Shown: positions 42,240-49,873 of the stretch, piece by piece
Layout of the letters: the number at the start of each line of letters is the position of its first letter
Position numbering within the stretch: position 1 is the stretch's first letter
Origin: Gemmatimonadota bacterium
Lineage (GTDB): Bacteria > Latescibacterota > UBA2968 > UBA8231
Assembly: GCA_009840005.1 (NCBI GenBank)
Contig: VXOR01000101.1
Span: 1 to 64,000, forward strand
Length of the DNA stretch: 64,000 nt
Reading direction: 5' to 3'
The notes under the pieces: model-generated
The model's input: only the letters and a program-made list of their open reading frames with translations
What the model was told of the DNA's origin: nothing
The model's database searches: none
Program-made: the position numbers and the translations under genes

Positions 42240-45200
42240 CTATAAGCGGTTGGCTTCGATCCACTCTTTGTGCATGCGGGCAAAGCGATGGGCTTCGGCC
42301 TGTTCGTCGGCTAGGCGCTCAAGAACCTGATCGTAAGCCTGTACCGCGTCTTTCCACTGCCCCAATGACTCGTAGCAGACCCCCATGTTGCTCAGCGCTC
42401 CGATCTCGCTTTCGGTGCCGGGATAGTCGCGCGCGATTTCCGCAAAGTCGGCTGCCGCTCGGCGGAACTGGGCCGGGTCTTGCTCTTCAAGGGCTTGGGC
42501 AAAGATCGCCTCGACTTCGGCGTAGCGCAGGTAGGCCACTACTTCGCGCAGATCATCTATTAATTCGGGAACCTTTTGCGCTACCAGACTGCGGGGAAAG
42601 CGGCGGAGGATTTCTTGGTAGGCCTGCAGGGCTTTGTCGTATTCCTTCTCGTTGTAGTAAAAATCGCCGATGGTGAACTGGGCATTGGCCGCCAGAGCGC
42701 TTCCTGGGTAGTCGGAAACCACGCTTTGGAAGGCGGCGATGGCTTGGGACGTCCGTTCCATATTGAGATGGGACCAGGCCAGATTGTAGAGGGCATCGTC
42801 AGTTAGGTCCGATCGCGGGTGCATTTCGAGCAATTGCTGGTAGTGCCCTTGCGCCGTCTCGAATTGGCCCAAGTTGTAATGGGCCTCTCCGGCCCTGAAC
42901 AGGGCGTCGGGTGCTAGTTCGCTTTGGGGATAGGTGCTGGCTAGATCGGCAAAGGCGGCAGCGGCCTGCTCGAACTGAGTCAGGTTGAAATGGGCGTATC
43001 CCAGATAGTAGAGGGCGTAGGGGCGGTTGCGATGATTAGGCGTTTTTTGCAGATAGGTTTCGAGCACTTGCACGGTCCCCGCGAGGTCTTCCCGCTCGAA
43101 TAGGGTCTGTCCTACAGCAAAGCGCATATCGGCCGCATAATAGGAATCTGGGTAGTGGGACAGGGCCTTTTGGTAGGTGTTGATTAGTGCTTGGGTGTCA
43201 CCCCGTGAGCCGTGGGCGTCGCCCATTAGGAAGTAGGCTTTCTCTTGGAGGGAATAGGGTTGCTCACCGCGCACAGCGGGCAAGGCCAAGGAGAGAATCC
43301 GCTGGCATACGGCCTCGACTTGGTCGAATTCCTCTAGGTTGTAGTGAAGTTCGGCCAGCACCACGAGGTGTTCGGCGCGTTCGACTGAATCGGTTGCTGC
43401 CGCTACTAGGGCTTGGTAGTCCTCGATGGCTTCTTCCTGATGACCTAATTCGAGGTGAGCTAGACCAAGCATGCGCTGGGCTGCCCTTGCCAACTCCTCG
43501 TTGTCGCTGTGCAGCAGCATCTTCAGGTCGGCTGTTGCCTCTTGGTAGCGTTTTAGTTTGAGCAGGCTTACGCCGCGGCCGTAGAGGGCCCCTAGGCGCA
43601 CTTCCGCGTCGTCGGCTAGTTCAATGGTGCGTCCCAAGGCCTCGACTGCGGCGGCAAATGTCTCCGTTTCGATCAGGGTGCGCCCTTTCATGTAGTGGAG
43701 ACGGGCCTGTTCGTTTTTATCTGTACTGGCCTCCAAGCCCGCCTCTAGCGCCTCTAATGCCCCCGAGAAATCGCCCGCCGCCGCCAGCAGGTTGCTCGCT
43801 TCGAGCATGGCCTTGGGGAACAAATTTGAAGTGTGGTCAAGCTGTCGGAATAGCTCTACTGCCTTGCCGGGCTGGCCCAAATCTCGGTAGCACAGAGCCA
43901 GTTCAAAATAGGCCCCGTGGCGCTGCGGGGCCTCGGAGTATTTTTGCAGGATGGACTCGTAAGCGGCGATGGCCTGCTTGAAGTCTTCTTGCTGGTAGTG
44001 GATGCGGCCCAATTGGAAAAGGGCGCTGCGCACGTAGTCTGGGTCTTGGTCGGCGGCGACGATCTCTTGGTAGAGTTCCAGCGCCTGGGCCGTGTGCTCG
44101 GCACTGCCTAAGGAACCGAGCATCTGGTTGCACAGGGCGATATTAAACGGGGTAGCCGCTAGGACTAGTTCGCTGCTGGGGTAGTCGGCGGCAATGCGTT
44201 CGTAAGCGGCGACCGCCTGTGCGTAGGTCAAGCGGGCATCGTCGTTTGCGGCTTGGCGCTGGAGTTCAGCCTGCTCGTAATGGGCCCGTCCGATCTTGTA
44301 AAGGGCCCAAGGCGGAGCCAGACCAGCGGCTTTGGCCACATCCCCGTACGCATCTAGGTAGAGTTGGTACTCGGCGATGGCGTGATGATAGTTGCCAATG
44401 CCGTAGTAGTGCTCGGCCAACAGGGATTGCATGCTGGCCTGAAAAATGCGGTTGCGGCTACCGTCAATGGCCTCGCGGTAGGTGCGCACTGCTGCCTGGT
44501 CGTCGCCGCCTTGGGTGTACATATCGGCTAGGCGGATGTAGGCTTCGGCCACCAGTTTCTGTTCCTGGGCGAAGGCGGTTATAACCCTGCTATAGGCGGT
44601 AGCGGCAGCGGTAAAATCCCCACTTTGGGACCGACAATCGCCTACTTTGATCTGGGCTTTGGCCGCCAGTTCTAGCGCGGTCTCATCTACCAGGCCGGCT
44701 ATTTTCTCGCGCCGCATCTTCAGCAGGTCGCGCTCGCTGAGGTGGTCGATGTCTTGGCGGGTTACTACCTCCTGATACCAGGAAGTGGCCTGATCGTATT
44801 GCTGTTGCAGAAAGTAGGCTTCGCCGATTTGGAAAAGCGCCCGGTCTGCGCGGTACCCTTTGGGAGCGTGCTGTACCAATTCCTCAAAGGTGGTGATACT
44901 TTCCCGGTACTGCTCCAATTCAAAATGGGCCCAGCCGATATTGTAGAGGGCGTTGTCGAGGTATTGGCTGGCGGGATATTTCTGTAGCAAAGCTCGGCCT
45001 TCTTCTATGGTGCGCTGGTAAGCACCGCTTTCATAAAGGCAGTTGACCAGCCGGTTGCGAGCCAGTTCCCGCATCTGCGGGGAGGTGGTCTGAGCTTCGG
45101 TCTTGAGGAAGTAGGCGGTCGCTTCTACGAAATCGGTCGCGGTCCGTTCGGCGAGTTGGCGCTGGCGTTCGGAGTTGCGTTCCCAGGCGGCGCGGCGCTG

Positions 45201-45485
45201 GGATTCTTGGGCGCGCTTGAAGTAGCTATTACCCGTTTGGTAGAGGGCGATTTCCTTGATTGGGGCCGTAACCTCGCCGACCGCGACCTCAATCTCCGCC
45301 GTGTAGAGCAGCGGGCTTTCAATGGCATTGATGCGCTCGTAGGTTGCGATGGCTTGCTCGTAGTCCTCGGCCGCGTAGAATTTCTGCGCCTGCTTGAAAG
45401 AAGCTTGTATTTCGTCCGGGGTCGGTACGAAGTACGAGCCTACTACTAGCCCCAGTAAAGTGCCTACAATGAGCAGAGGTGTCAT
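42240..45485 (-). CDS. Giant TPR protein, first gene of the envelope operon
   Basis: This is a 1081 aa protein. ATG 45485 has an AGAGG site. The hydrophobic N-terminus (MTPLLIVGTLLGLVVGSYFV) acts as a signal or membrane anchor. About 25 tetratricopeptide repeats follow (QFETAQGHYQQLLEMHPRSD, DFKQAIAAYESILQKYSEAP, EYDKALQAYQEILRRFPRSL), similar to YbgF/BamD-type periplasmic TPR arrays. It probably forms a long periplasmic scaffold. It lies first in the run 45485 to 26787 and is transcribed divergently from the TolQ-like gene. TPR proteins commonly accompany TolQR/ExbBD systems (for example CpoB/YbgF in the Tol system), but this one is several times larger. Confidence 0.85.
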   Translation of the reverse strand: MTPLLIVGTLLGLVVGSYFVPTPDEIQASFKQAQKFYAAEDYEQAIATYERINAIESPLLYTAEIEVAVGEVTAPIKEIALYQTGNSYFKRAQESQRRAAWERNSERQRQLAERTATDFVEATAYFLKTEAQTTSPQMRELARNRLVNCLYESGAYQRTIEEGRALLQKYPASQYLDNALYNIGWAHFELEQYRESITTFEELVQHAPKGYRADRALFQIGEAYFLQQQYDQATSWYQEVVTRQDIDHLSERDLLKMRREKIAGLVDETALELAAKAQIKVGDCRSQSGDFTAAATAYSRVITAFAQEQKLVAEAYIRLADMYTQGGDDQAAVRTYREAIDGSRNRIFQASMQSLLAEHYYGIGNYHHAIAEYQLYLDAYGDVAKAAGLAPPWALYKIGRAHYEQAELQRQAANDDARLTYAQAVAAYERIAADYPSSELVLAATPFNIALCNQMLGSLGSAEHTAQALELYQEIVAADQDPDYVRSALFQLGRIHYQQEDFKQAIAAYESILQKYSEAPQRHGAYFELALCYRDLGQPGKAVELFRQLDHTSNLFPKAMLEASNLLAAAGDFSGALEALEAGLEASTDKNEQARLHYMKGRTLIETETFAAAVEALGRTIELADDAEVRLGALYGRGVSLLKLKRYQEATADLKMLLHSDNEELARAAQRMLGLAHLELGHQEEAIEDYQALVAAATDSVERAEHLVVLAELHYNLEEFDQVEAVCQRILSLALPAVRGEQPYSLQEKAYFLMGDAHGSRGDTQALINTYQKALSHYPDSYYAADMRFAVGQTLFEREDLAGTVQVLETYLQKTPNHRNRPYALYYLGYAHFNLTQFEQAAAAFADLASTYPQSELAPDALFRAGEAHYNLGQFETAQGHYQQLLEMHPRSDLTDDALYNLAWSHLNMERTSQAIAAFQSVVSDYPGSALAANAQFTIGDFYYNEKEYDKALQAYQEILRRFPRSLVAQKVPELIDDLREVVAYLRYAEVEAIFAQALEEQDPAQFRRAAADFAEIARDYPGTESEIGALSNMGVCYESLGQWKDAVQAYDQVLERLADEQAEAHRFARMHKEWIEANRL

Positions 45486-45530
45486 AGGACCTCTCAACGA
45501 GAAAGAGCACGCGAGTACACCAAATTTTGC

Positions 45531-45559
45531 AGATTAGTCCAAACTGTAAGAAAAGGCAA
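45531..45559 (-). promoter_or_regulatory. Putative promoter of the minus-strand envelope operon
   Basis: On the minus strand TTGCCT (45559-45554), a 17-bp spacer and TAATCT (45536-45531) lie about 45 bp upstream of the ATG at 45485. The match to sigma70 is moderate. No other good candidate is visible in the AT-richer stretch next to the TPR gene. Confidence 0.4.
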
Positions 45560-45646
45560 ATGCGGTTGCAAGTATTTCTCCATGCGGTTTGAGAACGGGC
45601 TTTTTGCGCCAGCAGTAGAGAAACGGGCAGGTGTTCCTTTGGCACT

Positions 45647-45675
45647 TTGGCATCTTGCTAGCGGTAAAGTATATT
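45647..45675 (+). promoter_or_regulatory. Putative promoter of the tolQ-tolR-tolR-like operon
   Basis: TTGGCA (45647-45652), a 17-bp spacer and TATATT (45670-45675) form a good sigma70-type promoter 65 bp before the TolQ-like ATG at 45740. Together with the opposing promoter it makes a divergent control region, so the motor genes and the envelope operon could be co-regulated. Confidence 0.6.
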
Positions 45676-45739
45676 ACGGCCCTACGCGCCCCATTCGAGT
45701 TCAACGAGCCGCACCAACTTATTGCGGGAGGCATGCGTT

Positions 45740-46486
45740 ATGGAAACTCTGTTAGCCGGTGGCATCCTGATGATTCCCTTGGGATTGTGCGCCGTCCTCT
45801 CACTGGCATTCATCTTAGAAAGGGTCTGGGTGCTCAGTCGCATTCCCGACGAGCAGGCTGCCCAACAGACTCTCGAAGAAGCGGAAAGAGCCTTAGCGGA
45901 TCGAGGGCAAGAAGCGGCCGCCCAGTACTGCGCCGACCACAAGGGTCCTCTGTGTTTTATTTTTGCCTCCTTGCTCAAGCGATTCGACACCCTCATGCTC
46001 GAACGCCGCGAATTCCGTCCGACCAACGAGCGCCTAGCCCGCTTGGCCGGACAGGCCGGTGCTGGCGATCTCTCCCGCTTTCTGCTTGAGCAAAAGGAAC
46101 TTTCCGACCTCAAAGACGAGCTCGTGCTGGAAACGGACGAAGCCGGCAAAGTCTATCTGAGTCGCTACCTAGTGGTGCTCAATACCATCGGCAATATCTC
46201 GCCGTTGCTGGGCCTGTTTGGCACCATCCTCGGCATGATCACCTCCTTCAACGCTATTGCCGTGGCTGGCACGGGTGATCCCAAGGTGGTGGCCAGCGGC
46301 ATTTCGCAGGCTTTGGTTACCACGGCCACGGGGTTAGCGATTGCCATCCCCACTATCGTGGCCTACCGCTCGCTGGCCCGGCGCGCCGAACATCATCGCA
46401 GCCGTCTCGAAGTCTATGGGCTGGCTTTTGTCAACACCTTGCTGATGGTCGGCCAAGATCAATTGGACGGGGAGGCAGCCGGCTAA
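45740..46486 (+). CDS. MotA/TolQ/ExbB-family proton channel protein
   Basis: This 248 aa protein is read from ATG 45740 with GGGAGGC upstream. The three-helix layout of TolQ/ExbB is clear: TM1 at residues 5-26 (LAGGILMIPLGLCAVLSLAF), a cytoplasmic domain, TM2 at 147-168 (NTIGNISPLLGLFGTILGMI) and TM3 at 190-210 (SQALVTTATGLAIAIPTIVA). These contain the conserved GLxGTxxGM and TxxGLxxAIP motifs. Channels of this family use proton flow to move a periplasmic transducer. The gene overlaps the first TolR-like gene by one base (TAATG). The divergent operon carries the likely coupling partners. It could equally be called ExbB, as sequence alone does not separate them. Confidence 0.9.
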   Translation: METLLAGGILMIPLGLCAVLSLAFILERVWVLSRIPDEQAAQQTLEEAERALADRGQEAAAQYCADHKGPLCFIFASLLKRFDTLMLERREFRPTNERLARLAGQAGAGDLSRFLLEQKELSDLKDELVLETDEAGKVYLSRYLVVLNTIGNISPLLGLFGTILGMITSFNAIAVAGTGDPKVVASGISQALVTTATGLAIAIPTIVAYRSLARRAEHHRSRLEVYGLAFVNTLLMVGQDQLDGEAAG

Positions 46487-46905
46487 TGGCTTTGGTGCTT
46501 AGCCGCAAACGGGAAAGCCTGACCAAGGACGAAGGCCCGGATTTGACGCCGCTAATCGACTGCGTTTTTCTGCTGCTCATTTTCTTCATGGTCACCACCG
46601 TCTTCATCCACTCCAAGGGACTAGACGTGGATCTTCCGGCTCAGAGCGAGGCGACGGAACAGCAGGAGAAGAAAGACATCAATATCCTCATCGACGCCCA
46701 AGGCCGCATCCAGATCGGCGGCGAGGATGTGGTGCCAGAGGCTCTGGTCGAGCGGATCAAGCGGGCGATGAAAGAGGCCAACAACGATAATATCATCATC
46801 CAGGGGCACGTCGATGTTGCTCAGGAGTACGTGGTCTTGGTGGTGGATGCGGCCAAAGCGGCCGATGTCGCGGGTATAGCTTTCGCCAAAGAGGAGGCCC
46901 TCTAG
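46486..46905 (+). CDS. ExbD/TolR-family protein, copy 1
   Basis: This 139 aa protein has a short cytoplasmic start (MALVLSRKRESLTKDEGPDL) and a single transmembrane helix at about 22-41 (PLIDCVFLLLIFFMVTTVF) with the proton-carrying Asp25. Its periplasmic ExbD domain includes KKDINILIDAQGRIQIGGED and IIIQGHVDVAQEYVVLVVDA. It couples proton flow through the TolQ-like channel to movement of partners. It is translationally coupled to its neighbours on both sides. The helix-coding DNA is identical over 58 bases to that of copy 2, while the periplasmic domains have diverged. Confidence 0.9.
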   Translation: MALVLSRKRESLTKDEGPDLTPLIDCVFLLLIFFMVTTVFIHSKGLDVDLPAQSEATEQQEKKDINILIDAQGRIQIGGEDVVPEALVERIKRAMKEANNDNIIIQGHVDVAQEYVVLVVDAAKAADVAGIAFAKEEAL

Positions 46906-47324
46906 TGATGATGCAGCGGACCTCCATATTGGAAGACCTAGAGGATGAAAACCTCAATTTGACGCCGCTAATCGACTGCGTTTTTCTGCTGCTCATTTTC
47001 TTCATGGTCACCACGGTTTTCAAGCAGCCCTACAGTCTGCAGGTGGAGTTGCCCCAGGCTCGTCAAGCTACCATCGTCGAAGAGAAGAAATTGGTGGCTT
47101 CGATCGACAGGTCGGGTGCTATGGAACTCAACCGCCAGCTAGTGAGTATGGCAAAACTTCCAGCGTTGCTCGCCCGCGAGAAAGAGACGACCCGCAGTTT
47201 GACGTTGATCATTCGCACGGATAAGAAGACCCGGCACGGTCCTGTGCTCGAGGTCATGGAAATTGCCAAGCGGCTCGATGTCGATAAGGTCGTTTTGGCC
47301 ACTGAAGAGGATGAGGGAATCTGA
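46905..47324 (+). CDS. ExbD/TolR-family protein, copy 2
   Basis: This 139 aa protein starts GTG-ATG-ATG; GTG 46905 overlaps the previous TAG, and ATG 46908 or 46911 may be the real initiator. The helix PLIDCVFLLLIFFMVTTVF carries Asp24. The periplasmic part includes SLQVELPQARQATIVEEKKL, TLIIRTDKKTRHGPVLEVME and a normal ExbD end. Two ExbD/TolR proteins with one TolQ occur in gliding (AglQRS) and some TonB systems of deltaproteobacteria-like bacteria, suggesting a heteromeric plug. The copy was probably made by local duplication. Confidence 0.9.
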   Translation: MMMQRTSILEDLEDENLNLTPLIDCVFLLLIFFMVTTVFKQPYSLQVELPQARQATIVEEKKLVASIDRSGAMELNRQLVSMAKLPALLAREKETTRSLTLIIRTDKKTRHGPVLEVMEIAKRLDVDKVVLATEEDEGI

Positions 47325-47349
47325 GCAGCTTCTGAAGCGACCGACCCCC

Positions 47350-48093
47350 ATGCGCTATCTCGTCTCTACTCTCTGTCTAGTCCTGACCGCTTCCGCCGCT
47401 CCCGCCGAGGATGCGCTGCCGCACCACACCATCCTCCGCGCCGCCGGGCCTATTGCCGTGGACGGTCGCCTTGACGAGCCTTCTTGGGAGGCCGTCCAAG
47501 TCATCGATCAGTTCGTCTTCCCTTGGTGGACTGAGGGAGCCAAGGATCGCACCGAGGCCCGCTTGCTGTGGGACGATGTGTATCTGTACGTCGCTTTCAC
47601 CGCGTACGACCCACACATTTCGGCTACCCTGACCGAGCGCGACAGTCCGGTGTCGCGCGACGATTGCGTCGAGGTGTTCATCGCCCCAGACACCAGCCAA
47701 GTCACCAACTATTTCAACTTTGAATTCAATGCCTTGGGCACGATTCTGGACCGCTCGCCGCACGCCGATCGTTCGTCTGCATGGAACGGCGAGGGCGTGC
47801 AGGTAGCTATCGACATCCAAGGCACACTCAACCAAGAGACGGATCAGGACACGCTCTGGATTGCTGAGATCGCCCTTCCCTTTGCCGTCTTCGATCCATA
47901 CGTCCCCAACCTGCCCCCGACCGCTGGCGACGCGTGGCGTCTCAACCTGTACCGCACGGGCGGCGCGGTCAATCTGCAGTACATCACTTGGTCCAATACC
48001 CTGACGCCCAAGCCTCAATTCCACGTGCCCGAGCGCTTTGGGGTGGTGCATTTCGACAGTCGTCCGGTATTGAGCCAAGACGACGAAGAGTAA
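47350..48093 (+). CDS. Secreted CBM9-like carbohydrate-binding protein
   Basis: This 247 aa protein is read from ATG 47350; the longer frame overlaps the ExbD gene. Signal peptide: MRYLVSTLCLVLTASAAPAE. The rest is one family-9 carbohydrate-binding/DOMON-like domain: IAVDGRLDEPSWEAVQVIDQ, RLLWDDVYLYVAFTAYDPHI, RDDCVEVFIAPDTSQVTNYF, DAWRLNLYRTGG. Such domains bind reducing ends of sugars. The first strands, the aromatic-rich faces and the C-terminal WSNTLTPKPQFHVPERFG are typical of xylanase-linked CBM9 and of stand-alone copies in Bacteroidetes-like genomes. It is 25 bp after the second ExbD gene and probably co-transcribed with the motor. Confidence 0.8.
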   Translation: MRYLVSTLCLVLTASAAPAEDALPHHTILRAAGPIAVDGRLDEPSWEAVQVIDQFVFPWWTEGAKDRTEARLLWDDVYLYVAFTAYDPHISATLTERDSPVSRDDCVEVFIAPDTSQVTNYFNFEFNALGTILDRSPHADRSSAWNGEGVQVAIDIQGTLNQETDQDTLWIAEIALPFAVFDPYVPNLPPTAGDAWRLNLYRTGGAVNLQYITWSNTLTPKPQFHVPERFGVVHFDSRPVLSQDDEE

Positions 48094-48109
48094 GAAGACG
48101 CGGCTAGCC

Positions 48110-49873
48110 GTGTCTTCATCGAAGGGCCGGGATTCCCGACGAACTACTGCTACAGTGATCTATCGCGTTCTGCTGCTACTTGCGCTGTTCGCGTCCTGCG
48201 AATCCACAGATGCGCCGCTCGTCCTCTACGAGAGCCCGCATGGGCTGGTAGTGTTGAAGGCGGCACGGCTCGATTTTGCGGAAGAGGATAAAGAGGCGGT
48301 TGCGGCACGGGCGCACTTTGACGCGGGTGAAGATCATCTCGACGAGGGACGTTGCGGTGCTGCGGCTGAGAGCTATTTGCAGGCCGCGGCGCGGCGACCG
48401 TCACCGGCAGTCTGGCTCAATGCGGGGGTCGCGCTGCTGTGCGATGGCGAGTATGAAAAGGCGTGGGAGGTCCTAGCAAAGGGACTGGAACTTTCGGCGA
48501 CACGAGAAGATCTCCGAGCCGCTTTGCTGGGCAATCTAGGCCAAGCTCATCAGCGCCTAGGGCGTCTCGACTCGGCGTTGGTGTCCCATCAAAGCGCGGT
48601 GGCGCTGCACCGACAGAACGGCTTTGCCGCTGGCGAGGCTCAAGCGCTCGGTGATTTAGGTGCAGCCTATTTCATGCAGGGCGATTTAGGGCCTGCGTTA
48701 GCATTCCTAAGACAGGCGCGGGATATGCACCGGCGGATCGGCGATCAACTCGGACTGGCGCGAGACCTCGACCGCATTGGCACGGTTTACTTCGTCCGGG
48801 GTGCGGCGGATTCGGCACTGGCGACCTTCACAGAGGCACTCGCGCTCTACCGGGATGAGGAGTATCTGCGCGGCCAAGCTGGCGGTCTGACGAATATCGG
48901 CAACATCCACCTAGACGAGGGCCGGCTCGATTCGGCGCATTTTTACTTTTCCGCAGGTCTGGCCGTCCTCGAGCGCCTAGCCGACGATGCGGCCCGCGCA
49001 GCCCAGCTAGTGCGGATTGGCCAAATCTACCAGCAGCAGGACGATCTAGAGGCTGCGCTGGTCGCCTACCGCGAGGCGCTTTCTATACATCAGGCGCAAG
49101 AAAAGGTGGATAGCCAAGCCGAGACGCACGACCGCATGGCGCGCATTTTTTTTCAGCAGGGCCGTTTGGATTCGGCACTGTCCGCGTACCAGTCGGCGCT
49201 CGCTACGTATAGTCACCCGGGCAAGCGGGCGCAGGCATTGGACCACATCGGCGATGTGCATTTGTACCAGGGCCGTTTGGATTCGGCGCTGGCTGCCTTT
49301 GAAGCGGCGCTGGAGATCTACGTCGCCCACAGCCATCCGCGCGGCCGGGCCGTCCAGTCGAGCAAGATCGGTCAAGTGCTGCAAAAGCAGGGGCGTCTGG
49401 ACGAGGCGATAAAAGCTCATCGCGCGTCCTTGGCACTGTACCGCGAATTCGATCTCTACGCCGAGGGGGCGACCCAGCTCGACTACATCGGCCACCTCTA
49501 CTTCCGCCAGGGCAAGATCGACGAGGCGCTCGCCTCCTTTGAGAACGCCCTACACGTCTTCACGCAGGCGGGCAACCGCCAAGGCGAGGCCGCGCAACTG
49601 AGCAATATCGGCAACATCTACTTCGAGCAAGGCCGCTTGGACGAGGCACTCAAGGTATTTAGCGACGCCCTGCACGTTTTTCAGTTGATCGGGCATCGGC
49701 AGGGGGAGGCGCAGAGTTTGGGCAATATCGGGTTGGTGTACCGCAAGAAGGGTGAGCAGGCGCAAGCGCTAGAGGCGTTGCAACAGGCGCGTGCTGCGTA
49801 TGTCGAGATTGGGGTGCGGGGCGAGGGAAGGCGGATAGTGGAAGAGGCGATTGGGGCCATTGAGGGGCGTTAG
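48110..49873 (+). CDS. TPR-repeat lipoprotein
   Basis: This 587 aa protein has a lipoprotein signal (VIYRVLLLLALFASC, lipobox LFASC). The start could be GTG 48110 or GTG 48155, the latter placing the hydrophobic stretch right at the N-terminus. From residue 60 there are about 13 tetratricopeptide repeats of the 40-residue type with recurrent QGRLDSALxxFxxAL and ATQLDYIGHLYFRQGKIDEA units, as in NPHP3/Rapsyn-like arrays. Two repeat units share runs of identical DNA (near 49156 and 49268), showing recent internal duplication. It converges with and overlaps the ASPIC gene at 49769 by 105 bp. It is probably a scaffold on the periplasmic face of a membrane. Confidence 0.85.
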   Translation: MSSSKGRDSRRTTATVIYRVLLLLALFASCESTDAPLVLYESPHGLVVLKAARLDFAEEDKEAVAARAHFDAGEDHLDEGRCGAAAESYLQAAARRPSPAVWLNAGVALLCDGEYEKAWEVLAKGLELSATREDLRAALLGNLGQAHQRLGRLDSALVSHQSAVALHRQNGFAAGEAQALGDLGAAYFMQGDLGPALAFLRQARDMHRRIGDQLGLARDLDRIGTVYFVRGAADSALATFTEALALYRDEEYLRGQAGGLTNIGNIHLDEGRLDSAHFYFSAGLAVLERLADDAARAAQLVRIGQIYQQQDDLEAALVAYREALSIHQAQEKVDSQAETHDRMARIFFQQGRLDSALSAYQSALATYSHPGKRAQALDHIGDVHLYQGRLDSALAAFEAALEIYVAHSHPRGRAVQSSKIGQVLQKQGRLDEAIKAHRASLALYREFDLYAEGATQLDYIGHLYFRQGKIDEALASFENALHVFTQAGNRQGEAAQLSNIGNIYFEQGRLDEALKVFSDALHVFQLIGHRQGEAQSLGNIGLVYRKKGEQAQALEALQQARAAYVEIGVRGEGRRIVEEAIGAIEGR

